64,000 nucleotides of DNA, from NCBI RefSeq assembly GCF_015218165.1, contig NZ_CP048660.1, positions 120,102 through 184,101 of the forward strand. Direction: 5' to 3'. Positions within the stretch are counted from its first letter, which is position 1. Each line of letters starts with the position of its first letter. Below are positions 45,732 to 52,855 of the stretch, one piece after another. The notes below the pieces were generated by a model, which was given only the letters and a program-made list of their open reading frames with translations, was not told the origin of the DNA and searched no databases. The stretch comes from Acinetobacter piscicola (GTDB lineage Bacteria > Pseudomonadota > Gammaproteobacteria > Pseudomonadales > Moraxellaceae). The position numbers and the translations under genes were made by a program.

Positions 45732-46964
45732 ATGAGAAGCGCTAATATTCGACGTGATGGCTACTTAAAATTTCTGAATACATGGCAAGACCGTGATGTC
45801 ATTAAAGTGCTTTCGGGTGTACGTCGCTCTGGAAAATCCACCTTATTGGCGATGTTTCAACAAGACCTAAAAGCACAGGGTGTACAAGCCGAAAACATCA
45901 TTGCCATCAACTTCGAATTTATGGAATTTGAAGAACTCACCGATTACCGTAAACTACATGATTATGTACTGTCTAAAGTTGATAAAAGCAAAAAAAACTA
46001 TGTTTTTTTAGATGAAATACAACATGTTAAAAATTTTGAGAAAGTAGTCGACTCCTTATATGTTCGGGATTATATCGATTTATATATTACAGGCTCAAAT
46101 GCATTCTTTCTAAGTGGAGAACTTGCGACTTTACTTACAGGACGCTATATCGAGCAACACGTTCTACCTCTGTCATTCCAAGAATTTAAACAGTGGCATA
46201 TTGAAAATAATCCGATCATCCAACAATTATCCAATCGTGATTTGTATGCCATGTATACGCGCAGTAGTTTCCCTTATACGCTTGCCATGACTAGCCAGCA
46301 GGAAACTTATGATTACTTGCAAGCGGTTTATGCCAGTGTAATGTTTAAAGACGTTATTCCCCGTTTGAATACTGCCGATATTAACTCTCTCGAGCGTGTC
46401 GCAAGATATTTGGCAAGCGTGACAGGCTCACCTATTTCCATTAATAAAATTAAAAATACCTTTGTTTCAAGTGGGGTTAAGATTTCATTTGAAACAGTAA
46501 AACGCTATATTCAGGGCTTACAGGACAGTTTGTTATTTTATAGTGCCGCACAATTTAAAGTACGCGGGCGTGAGTTATTACAATCCTCTGAAAAATACTA
46601 TTTAGTTGATGTCGGATTGCGCCGGATTATGTTGCCTGATGCTAATGCTGATCAAGGTCATATCTTAGAAAATGTGATTTATCTTGAGCTTGTCAGACGA
46701 GGTTATACGGTCTATGTAGGGCGGGTTGATGAATATGAAATTGATTTTGTTGCTGTCGATACTTTACAGAATTTAACTTATTATCAGGTGGCATTAGAAA
46801 CGCTCAATGAGGAGACACTCAGCCGAGAGTTACGTCCATTACAGAAAATTTCTGATTCGTATCCCAAATATTTACTTACCTTAGACACGATAGGGACTGA
46901 AGCAAATTATAATGGTATTGTAAAAATGAGTGCTCTCGATTGGTTGCTATGTGAAAATAAGTAA
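45732..46964 (+). CDS. AAA ATPase with DUF4143 (nuclease-like) C-terminus
   Basis: 410 residues. Walker A is GVRRSGKST (29-37) and Walker B is YVFLDEIQ (Asp-Glu ~94-95); sensor-like YITGSNAFFLSGEL and LTGRYIEQHVLPLSFQEF are characteristic of the AAA_14/DUF4143 family. The C-terminal DUF4143 part keeps YEIDFVAVD and YYQVALE, a PD-(D/E)xK-like pattern with Gln for Lys as is common in the family. The family is widespread and its function is not established. The gene sits between the 3' end of DUF262-HNH copy A and a remnant of a third copy, so it looks like cargo. Confidence 0.88.
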   Translation: MRSANIRRDGYLKFLNTWQDRDVIKVLSGVRRSGKSTLLAMFQQDLKAQGVQAENIIAINFEFMEFEELTDYRKLHDYVLSKVDKSKKNYVFLDEIQHVKNFEKVVDSLYVRDYIDLYITGSNAFFLSGELATLLTGRYIEQHVLPLSFQEFKQWHIENNPIIQQLSNRDLYAMYTRSSFPYTLAMTSQQETYDYLQAVYASVMFKDVIPRLNTADINSLERVARYLASVTGSPISINKIKNTFVSSGVKISFETVKRYIQGLQDSLLFYSAAQFKVRGRELLQSSEKYYLVDVGLRRIMLPDANADQGHILENVIYLELVRRGYTVYVGRVDEYEIDFVAVDTLQNLTYYQVALETLNEETLSRELRPLQKISDSYPKYLLTLDTIGTEANYNGIVKMSALDWLLCENK

Positions 46965-46998
46965 AGTTGAGGGTAGTCATCGGCACTTCTATTTATTG

Positions 46999-47112
46999 AT
47001 CAAAACCCAAAGACTTTTCAGCATTAACCAAGAATGTGATCAAGCATAATTTCTACTCCATTTGTGATGGATTGATTTACCTCGACTCGATTGAGTCAGA
47101 TCATCATGATTG
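46999..47112 (+). pseudogene. Remnant of a third DUF262-HNH gene (C-terminal part)
   Basis: Bases match 44931-45058 of copy A with gaps: TCAAAACCCAAAGACTTTT, AGCATTAACCAAGA, CATTTGTGATGGATTGAT, and a TTGAGTCAGATCATCATGATTG end that covers the HNH Asp-His. The GG...CN half of the motif is missing. After it come 3'-flanking words shared with copy A and an equivalent terminator, so a whole 3' module end was duplicated and then decayed. Confidence 0.82.
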
Positions 47113-47181
47113 AGCTACAGTCGCTTACTGAAAGTAGCGAGAATTGCGCTGGAGTTTCTGAAGGATATTAATTCCTTAGTT

Positions 47182-47211
47182 TGCCCATTCATCCGTGTGG
47201 GCATTTTTTTT
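47182..47211 (+). terminator. Intrinsic terminator after the DUF262-HNH remnant
   Basis: TGCCCA pairs with TGGGCA and is followed by eight T. It is related in sequence and position to the terminator at 45341-45371. Confidence 0.82.
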
Positions 47212-47235
47212 GATTAAAATACAATGCTGTTCTTG

Positions 47236-47433
47236 CTAAAAAATGACGGCACCCACCATAAAACACAATATTCCAAAAATAATCCAAGGCCAGATCTTTG
47301 TCTTCGGTTGTTCTAAATTCTGAGGATTATATTCCGTGTGTTCTAGCGATGTCGGTTGTGGAACACGGGTCTTTTTAGAGTAAGGCTGGTGTTTAGAGAG
47401 AGGTGGTTCCACTTGTTTGAGTCTATTGTTCAA
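47236..47433 (-). CDS. Small protein with C-terminal membrane anchor (uncertain)
   Basis: 65 residues from a TTG at 47433, with an in-frame stop just upstream and no convincing RBS. A proline/glutamine-rich hydrophilic part (PQPTSLEHTEYNPQNLEQP) precedes one membrane helix (IWPWIIFGILCFMVGAVIF). Composition suggests a real coding frame, perhaps the tail of a longer protein. It overlaps an opposite-strand frame that may itself be a gene fragment. Confidence 0.4.
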   Translation of the reverse strand: MNNRLKQVEPPLSKHQPYSKKTRVPQPTSLEHTEYNPQNLEQPKTKIWPWIIFGILCFMVGAVIF

Positions 47434-47616
47434 TCCAGCTTATCTTCTACAAGCGATAGTAGATATCCTGCATGTGATGAATTATCAATGGAAACGGATG
47501 ATAGAGATGTGTTGAAAGAAACTGCTGAAGCTATGTACGCATCTACAGGTGATACAATTTGGTTAAGCTTTTAAATATAAAATTCAAGCGCTTTATATCG
47601 TTTCAATGAGCAGAGT
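47434..47616. other. Spacer with a possible gene tail on the + strand
   Basis: A plus-strand frame ending at 47574 reads CDELSMETDDRDVLKETAEA and then MYASTGDTIWLSF, which looks protein-like, but no start or RBS fits it. It may be the tail of a lost gene. Confidence 0.25.
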
Positions 47617-47799
47617 TCAAAATTGCTTGAGTACGTCATCAATTGATATTTCCTCTTCTACATAGAAAACACCATTTTGGTCTGCTTTCATTTTTTTAAT
47701 AGTATTACCTTGGATTTTATGGATATCGAGTAGATCTTTAAGTATTTGATCTGCAATTTTATTCTTCCAATCATTTTCAGGATCTAAAGGAATCGACAT
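47617..47799 (-). CDS. Hypothetical protein, 60 aa
   Basis: The ATG at 47799 has a strong RBS (AGGAG, 7 nt spacing). The product is small, charged and helical: DWKNKIADQILKDLLDIHKI, then KMKADQNGVFYVEEEISI. No membrane segment or known motif. The size and acidic C-terminus (SIDDVLKQF) would fit an antitoxin, but no toxin neighbour is evident and I do not assign that role. Confidence 0.6.
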   Translation of the reverse strand: MSIPLDPENDWKNKIADQILKDLLDIHKIQGNTIKKMKADQNGVFYVEEEISIDDVLKQF

Positions 47800-47925
47800 G
47801 AGTTTCTCCTAGTTCGGATGTGGTATAAATTTCATTATCAGTATCACAGAAAATTTGAAATAAATTGATGTAGTGGAAAAAGTGGCCAAATATAGGTATG
47901 AACATTTAAACGTGGATAATGAGCT

Positions 47926-48096
47926 TTATTTATAGGCAAGCTTTTGTAGTTCATCTCTATGTTGATGAATTACACGTTTTAAATGATGTAGTACAATACG
48001 TTGTGTTGCTTGACTGTTGTCAAATGCCATAGGTATAACTTCAATAATTGGGCGTGATCTTTGTTCAATATTTTTAAAATCGATCGGTCTTCTCAT
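47926..48096 (-). CDS. Hypothetical protein, 56 aa
   Basis: The frame from ATG 48096 reads MRRPIDFKNIEQRSRPIIEV, then IPMAFDNSQATQRIVLHHL and KRVIHQHRDELQKLAYK. The composition is that of a real basic, helical protein rather than chance. There is no strong Shine-Dalgarno. No family is recognised. It may form a short operon with the next minus-strand gene at 47617-47799. Confidence 0.55.
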   Translation of the reverse strand: MRRPIDFKNIEQRSRPIIEVIPMAFDNSQATQRIVLHHLKRVIHQHRDELQKLAYK

Positions 48097-48311
48097 TTTG
48101 CCATAAAACTTTATTGGTGTTATGTAATTTTATACTAATTCTAACTATGAGCTAAAGCTTAAAAGTCCTAACAGCACTATTGAGTACCAAAAAACATGTG
48201 ACGACACTTATTTTAGGTTTTGATAGGACTAATGCTTCATCATTAATATTGCAGACAATTTTAAAATCGAGTTATCTGATGCTTTAAAAAGGTTTCAGAA
48301 AAAATATCTAT

Positions 48312-49061
48312 TTAAACTTCGATGATCAAATTTTCTCTAAACCCATTTTTACCTTGCTCTGGTGGATAACCCAAAGGATTGATCACTAATCTACATCCAT
48401 CGACTACAGTATCCACTGATGTATGCGTATGTCCTGCAATCCATAACTTAAACCCTTTTACATCTAGGTCATTAATAAAATAGGGATTGAGGGCTGATGC
48501 AACAGGGTGCGTACCCCAATATGGATCAAGACAAGCTAAATGAGGTGGAAAATGCGTAATAACGATCACATGATCTTGCCCTCTAAACTGCAAAATATTT
48601 TGATGATATTTGTTAAATAGTTTTATGTAGTCATCGGCGGTTATAGGTCTATTTTCATTGCTAATCATGATTTGATCAAAATCATAAATCGATTGTTCAG
48701 CATCTTTTTGGGACTGTAAAAGCACCTCAGGAGATATAAGTGGAGAATTGGAGCGAAAGTTCGTAAACAGCGTGCCACCTACAAATATTTTATCTTGAAT
48801 TTTGATATGGTTGTCATCAAGTAGTGCATTTTTTGGGTAGTTTTCTTTCAAGAAATTCACGACTGAACTGTAGTTAGAGCTGTAGTAATCATGATTACCT
48901 AAAACAAAGATAAATTTTTTATTCAGAGATTTACATTTTTCGGCAAACTCAATTGCACCACTTAAGCGATTAGAAAAATCGCCAGCGTGAATAATGACAT
49001 CAGCTTGCTCTGATATTGAATATTTAGAATTGTGAGTATCCGATAAAATTTGCAGTTTCAA
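48312..49061 (-). CDS. Calcineurin-like metallophosphoesterase
   Basis: 249 residues with the full set of metal-binding motifs: DTH (8-10), GDFSN (27-31), GNHD (55-58), a central His in VITHFPPH and GHTHTS (~209-214). Such proteins hydrolyse phosphomono- or diesters; the substrate is unknown here. It lacks a signal peptide, so it is cytoplasmic. It lies just upstream of RNA copy B but on the opposite strand, and looks like cargo between DUF262-HNH modules. Confidence 0.9.
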   Translation of the reverse strand: MKLQILSDTHNSKYSISEQADVIIHAGDFSNRLSGAIEFAEKCKSLNKKFIFVLGNHDYYSSNYSSVVNFLKENYPKNALLDDNHIKIQDKIFVGGTLFTNFRSNSPLISPEVLLQSQKDAEQSIYDFDQIMISNENRPITADDYIKLFNKYHQNILQFRGQDHVIVITHFPPHLACLDPYWGTHPVASALNPYFINDLDVKGFKLWIAGHTHTSVDTVVDGCRLVINPLGYPPEQGKNGFRENLIIEV

Positions 49062-49229
49062 TCTACTTCCTTTATTAAATCACGCTGCTTAAATATATAG
49101 AGTTTCATTGCGATTAGTTTACAGCAACTAAATATTGTAGAAATTATAAGATACTTATCTGTATTCTTAAGCCTCTAAAAATATAGGTAATTATTTTTGA
49201 ATCAATTGATTAAATATTGATCATAAAAT

Positions 49230-49258
49230 TTGACCAATTGAATTTATGCACATAAGAT
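49230..49258 (+). promoter_or_regulatory. Sigma70-like promoter for structured RNA, copy B
   Basis: TTGACC (49230-49235), 17-bp spacer, TAAGAT (49253-49258), with predicted start G49265 exactly at the first conserved RNA base. The spacer sequence differs from copy A while the boxes and distances match. Confidence 0.78.
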
Positions 49259-49264
49259 AAAGAT

Positions 49265-49462
49265 GTTACAGCAAAATCTGTGACCAGGCGTGGAAACCTG
49301 TTACTCAACGAACTAAAGAGTCGCTTTTAGTGGCTCTTTTGTGTCTACATGGCGCTTTTATGGTAAGCCAGGTAGGGCAGTCTTTGACTGGCCGTTTCGT
49401 TGAGCGGTATTTCCACACCCTATTTGGTTTGCCTCCATCTCGTGGAAAAGATGTTGGCAAAC
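49265..49462 (+). ncRNA. Conserved structured RNA upstream of DUF262-HNH gene, copy B
   Basis: P1: GTTACAG/CTGTGAC, loop CAAAAT. P2: CAGG/CCTG, loop CGTGGAAA (49285-49300). P3: 49304-49312 CTCAACGAA pairs with 49396-49404 TTCGTTGAG and encloses a hairpin AGAGTCGC/GTGGCTCT followed by TTTT, and GCCAG/CTGGC. TTTCCAC lies at 49410-49416. P6: GTTTGCC/GGCAAAC (49427-49433, 49456-49462) around CATCT/AGATG with loop CGTGGAAA. At five P3 positions and at least two P6 positions both partners differ from copy A while pairing is kept, which supports RNA-level selection. The gap to the HNH start codon is ~180 nt, as in copy A. Confidence 0.82.
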
Positions 49463-49642
49463 GACAATCTATCAACGAGGTTTAAAATGCATCTTTATAT
49501 TATTTCTATCTGTTTTTTCTCTAGCAAAAAGATACTTCTGAGTTGATGAGTTTTTAATTCATTTATCACTGATTTTAATTTTAATTACTTCTAATTTCGT
49601 AATCTCACGAGATCTAGAGAAGTATTGCCTAGAGAAAATAAA

Positions 49643-51277
49643 ATGGCTCGTACTAAGCTTTTAACCAATATTATTCAAAGAAAAATGATGCTGCTTGACG
49701 AAATGTCGCACTCAAATCTGCACCATAACTTTGAAATATCACTTTATGACTTCGCCAACCATGAGATCCTAGAAAAACTATATAAAGCAGACAATCAACG
49801 CTCCACAGAGTGTTGGAGCCCTGCTGAAATTCAGGAGTTTATTCTAAACTGTTTGAATGATCGTAATGTCAATTTATGCGTTCGCTATTGGAAAGATGCT
49901 GCTGGTAATATTTATATCATCGATGGTGGGCACAGGATTTCAATTATCTATGCTTGGATCAAAAGATACTTTATTGATGAGCAAGTAGCAGGAGCCCCAA
50001 AATTCACGGCACCACAAAAACGAGATATTCGTCAGATTCGTAATCGATTAGGTGGATTAGCTGATTTTCAAGAGTTATGTAACGATTCTGAGTTTCAGCA
50101 AAAATTAAAATCAACCAAAATTAATTTTATTGAAGTCATTGGGACACCTGAGGAAGCTCGAAAAGCCTTTTGTTCAATCAATTCGGATACGAAGCGATTA
50201 GATCCAGATGAAGAATATCATTTACAGAATAGGGGGAGTGATGCTTTTTATGTGATTTATGCGTGTTGTTATATAAACGATAATAAATCCAACTTGGCTG
50301 AACTGAATTACGAGCGGATAAATGAAGTGATCACTTTGGGTGAGCAAATTCATGATCATCTTTTTAAGATAATACTTTTAGAGCCGGATTTAACACACGG
50401 TAAAAAAATCGGCTTGGTCAATGAACTCCTGAATATCATGTTTGGTGATACTTGTCAGAATAATGTGAGTATAGACCAAGGTCAGCGTGTAGAAAATTTA
50501 ATGCTAAAACTTAGAGTTGTGCTGTGTCGTATCGCTACACCAGCAATTAGTATTCGGATTCCAAGTCTGGGCTTACACCCAAAACTATATTTTTATAAAG
50601 ATAATCGTTTTCAAGTGACATCCTTTTTGGCCTGGTTCTCTATCGTCTGTGAAATTGAAGAAGACTGTTTTGAAATACAGAATAAAAAGATAGATTTTAT
50701 TGGATTTACTCGAGCACGCCGTGGTGTTGAAAGTTTAATTGAAAAAATTCCTGTGGCGATCAAAGAAACTGTCGGTAAGTTTGGTAGCGGGATCAGATCA
50801 CATGAGCGATTGAAAAACGTCTATCAAGCATTTATCTGTATTGGACTCAATATGGATTTAGATTTCGAAGATGAAGTTTGTTTGAACACCGTCATTCTTT
50901 CGATGAGTCAATCATTTGATTATATTAATTTTAATGATTTTTACCTTGAACGTTTTGGTGGTGATTATGATGAGACCATTGTGGATGATGTTGTGAGCTT
51001 TGTGAAATCAGTAAGACTAACAAAGAAGAAAAAACCTCTAAATTTTTCACTCGCGACCAAAAGAAATCTTTATCAACGTGAGGAAAGGAAAACATGGAGC
51101 TATTGCGAAGTATGTGATAGCGCTCTATACCTTGAATCGACTGAAGTAGATCATCGAGAATCGAAAGCAGAAGGTGGTTACGGTGTTTTAGAAAATGGAG
51201 CAATTATTCACCCGATATGTAATCGTTTTAAGTCAGATCGTGCTTTGGAAGAAGTAAGAGCAGATTTATTTGACTAA
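49643..51277 (+). CDS. DUF262-like + HNH endonuclease fusion protein, copy B
   Basis: 544 residues from the ATG at 49643, whose MARTKLLTNIIQRK aligns with the start of copy A; an upstream TTG (49625) is rejected. It has the same layout as copy A: DNQRSTECWSPAEIQEFI, IIDGGHRISIIYAW (IDGxHR), a long helical middle with KETVGKFGSGIR, and a C-terminal HNH with CEVCD, EVDHRESKAEGGYG and HPICNRFKSD. It is diverged from copy A throughout but colinear, so the duplication is not recent or the copies arrived separately. It follows RNA copy B and ends at a strong terminator. Confidence 0.82.
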   Translation: MARTKLLTNIIQRKMMLLDEMSHSNLHHNFEISLYDFANHEILEKLYKADNQRSTECWSPAEIQEFILNCLNDRNVNLCVRYWKDAAGNIYIIDGGHRISIIYAWIKRYFIDEQVAGAPKFTAPQKRDIRQIRNRLGGLADFQELCNDSEFQQKLKSTKINFIEVIGTPEEARKAFCSINSDTKRLDPDEEYHLQNRGSDAFYVIYACCYINDNKSNLAELNYERINEVITLGEQIHDHLFKIILLEPDLTHGKKIGLVNELLNIMFGDTCQNNVSIDQGQRVENLMLKLRVVLCRIATPAISIRIPSLGLHPKLYFYKDNRFQVTSFLAWFSIVCEIEEDCFEIQNKKIDFIGFTRARRGVESLIEKIPVAIKETVGKFGSGIRSHERLKNVYQAFICIGLNMDLDFEDEVCLNTVILSMSQSFDYINFNDFYLERFGGDYDETIVDDVVSFVKSVRLTKKKKPLNFSLATKRNLYQREERKTWSYCEVCDSALYLESTEVDHRESKAEGGYGVLENGAIIHPICNRFKSDRALEEVRADLFD

Positions 51278-51283
51278 AAAGAT

Positions 51284-51311
51284 AAGGGAGCAAATGCTCC
51301 CTTATTTTTTT
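51284..51311 (+). terminator. Intrinsic terminator after DUF262-HNH copy B
   Basis: AAGGGAGCA pairs with TGCTCCCTT around a 2-nt loop and is followed by ATTTTTTT. Confidence 0.92.
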
Positions 51312-51367
51312 GTTTTTTAGTAGACTGGGGTCAGTGTTTAGCCTAAGTGCAAAATCAATAAGTATTT

Positions 51368-52002
51368 GGACACCCATTCTTCTTTAAGTTGGACACTTTA
51401 ATAAACGTATTCATTAATTTTGCAGTGTTCCTCAGTTGGTAATGTGAATACCATGCCACTCACCAACGAGCTAATACGATTACTTTCAGCCTTACGTTGC
51501 TTGGTATTCACCGACAGGGCATAAATGATCATTGTGTCCCGATACATTTTTTCAGGCTCAACTTTATAGTCAATTTCCGCAGCACAAACCATTTTTCTAC
51601 TAACTTCGTGTGACGCTCTACGATAGACCTCACGATCATCACTAGCCAAAGTCAGCTTTCTTCGTAATTCTTGTGCATACTGCATATATACGCTAACAAA
51701 TTCAGGGTTATTCCCATATTTGAGCTTTATGTATCCCTCAATATCATCACGCACACCATTACTATTTGCATCAATCCCACCAATGGTTTTTGTTTTATCT
51801 TCATTTTTTAGGAATTTTGATGTTCTCACTTCTTTTAGTGAATTCTGAATACTTGGATTAAGAAGCGAGGAACAGGCCATCAAAAGTATACTTAAGCAAC
51901 TCACTGCAATAACCGCTTTTTTCATAGGAATCATTTTACTTTTTTCTTTTAAATTTCGTTTTAGATGCAAAGAGTGTCCAATTAAAAGAAGAATCTGTAT
52001 CC
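51368..52002. repeat. Inverted repeats flanking the lipoprotein gene
   Basis: Left 51368-51399 and right 51971-52002 are inverted copies, about 26 of 32 positions identical (left inverted: AAAGTGTCCAACTTAAAGAA; right: AGAGTGTCCAATTAAAAGAA). A further partial copy (AAGTGTCCAATTGGGCAAGAA) is at ~52018. The left repeat overlaps the gene's stop codon. They resemble IS3-type ends (TTGGACAC words), so this may be a passenger cassette mobilised in trans. Confidence 0.6.
51398..51934 (-). CDS. Putative lipoprotein of unknown function
   Basis: The start at 51934 (MIPMKKAVIAVSCLSILLMA then CSS) is chosen because it gives a clean lipoprotein signal with Cys about residue 19. A longer upstream frame runs through the right inverted repeat and is unlikely. 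The mature part has IDANSNGVRDDIEGYI, a calcium-loop-like motif, and a helical region with MQYAQELRRKLTLASDDREV. No family name is assigned. It is the only gene between the two inverted repeats. Confidence 0.65.
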   Translation of the reverse strand: MIPMKKAVIAVSCLSILLMACSSLLNPSIQNSLKEVRTSKFLKNEDKTKTIGGIDANSNGVRDDIEGYIKLKYGNNPEFVSVYMQYAQELRRKLTLASDDREVYRRASHEVSRKMVCAAEIDYKVEPEKMYRDTMIIYALSVNTKQRKAESNRISSLVSGMVFTLPTEEHCKINEYVY

Positions 52003-52059
52003 AGTACGATATACTATTAAGTGTCCAATTGGGCAAGAATATGCACCTAAGCAACCAAT

Positions 52060-52644
52060 ATGAAAACAATAGACTATTACAACCAATACGCAGATCAATT
52101 TTTACAAGCCACGTTGTATGTGGATATGGAAAGCCTATACCAACCATTTTTAGCTGAGTTGCCAGATTCAGCACGCATCCTGGATTTAGGCTGTGGCTCA
52201 GGGCGTGACACTTTGGCTTTTAAAAATAAAGGCTATCAAGTTGATGCTATCGACTATTCTGAAGTATTGGTCGAACGAGCGAGCCAACTGACCGGTATCG
52301 CTGTTCAGCAGCAAAGTTTTTATGAGCTTGATATGCACGATGTTTATGATGGGGTATGGGCATGTGCCTCTTTACTACATTGTGCTCGTAATAGACTCCC
52401 TGATGTTTTAAAACGTATTCATGCTGCATTACGCCGTGGGGGTGTTTGTTATATGTCATTTAAATACGGCACAATAGACCGAGTAAAAGATGGTAGAGCA
52501 TTTACCGATTTAGATGAAGAACAAGCTAAAGAATTACTAGATCAGTTGGATAGGGTTACTGTATTAAAACAATGGATTACTGTAGATAAGCGTCCTGATC
52601 GTAATGAGGAATGGCTCAATCTGCTTTGGAAAAAACATGCTTAA
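52060..52644 (+). CDS. Class I SAM-dependent methyltransferase
   Basis: 194 residues. Motif I is ARILDLGCGSGRDTLAFK (~38-55); motif II has the acidic AIDYSEVLVERA; the post-motif region is VWACASLLHCARNRLPDVLKRI and motif V-like LRRGGVCYMSFK. The fold matches Methyltransf_11/25 small-molecule or tRNA-type enzymes. There is no DNA MTase NPPY/DPPY motif and no target-recognition domain. Its last codons overlap the ATG of an hnh fragment (ATGCTTAA), so it once formed a coupled pair with an hnh gene. Substrate unknown. Confidence 0.82.
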   Translation: MKTIDYYNQYADQFLQATLYVDMESLYQPFLAELPDSARILDLGCGSGRDTLAFKNKGYQVDAIDYSEVLVERASQLTGIAVQQQSFYELDMHDVYDGVWACASLLHCARNRLPDVLKRIHAALRRGGVCYMSFKYGTIDRVKDGRAFTDLDEEQAKELLDQLDRVTVLKQWITVDKRPDRNEEWLNLLWKKHA

Positions 52645-52714
52645 TTTTATTCCCACTGCACAAGAACAACTCAAATTTCTAAAGAATATTCAGCTGATTT
52701 TACAGTCAGTGTAG
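52637..52714 (+). pseudogene. 5' remnant of an hnh gene (25 codons)
   Basis: Reads MLNFIPTAQEQLKFLKNIQL then ILQSV-stop. It matches IPAAQEQLKFLKNIQLILQS at the start of the intact hnh gene at 60456, one difference in 20 residues, and diverges abruptly after CAGTC. The ATG overlaps the methyltransferase stop. It marks the point where the hnh gene was cut and the two-gene helicase unit now begins. Confidence 0.88.
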
Positions 52715-52855
52715 AGTGAAGAAAAAAATTTAATATAAGGCTTATATTTACATTCTTAATTGAAAAAAATATGATCAAAGTTCAGACAGAGGATTTTGAT
52801 ATTTAATAAATATAAAAATACCTCTTAGTGCCAACTTTGTCATGGATAAAACTTA

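Noticed and set aside
47395..47420. Similarity of AGAGGTGGTTCCACTTGTTTGA to the flank of the IS3 at 25179-25200
   Set aside because: About 22 nt with several mismatches and no other IS sequence nearby; not enough to call an IS scar.
47356..47574. 72-aa plus-strand ORF overlapping the small membrane protein gene
   Set aside because: Its first half is the antisense of a better frame and no RBS fits; only the tail looks protein-like, so it is mentioned as a possible fragment only.
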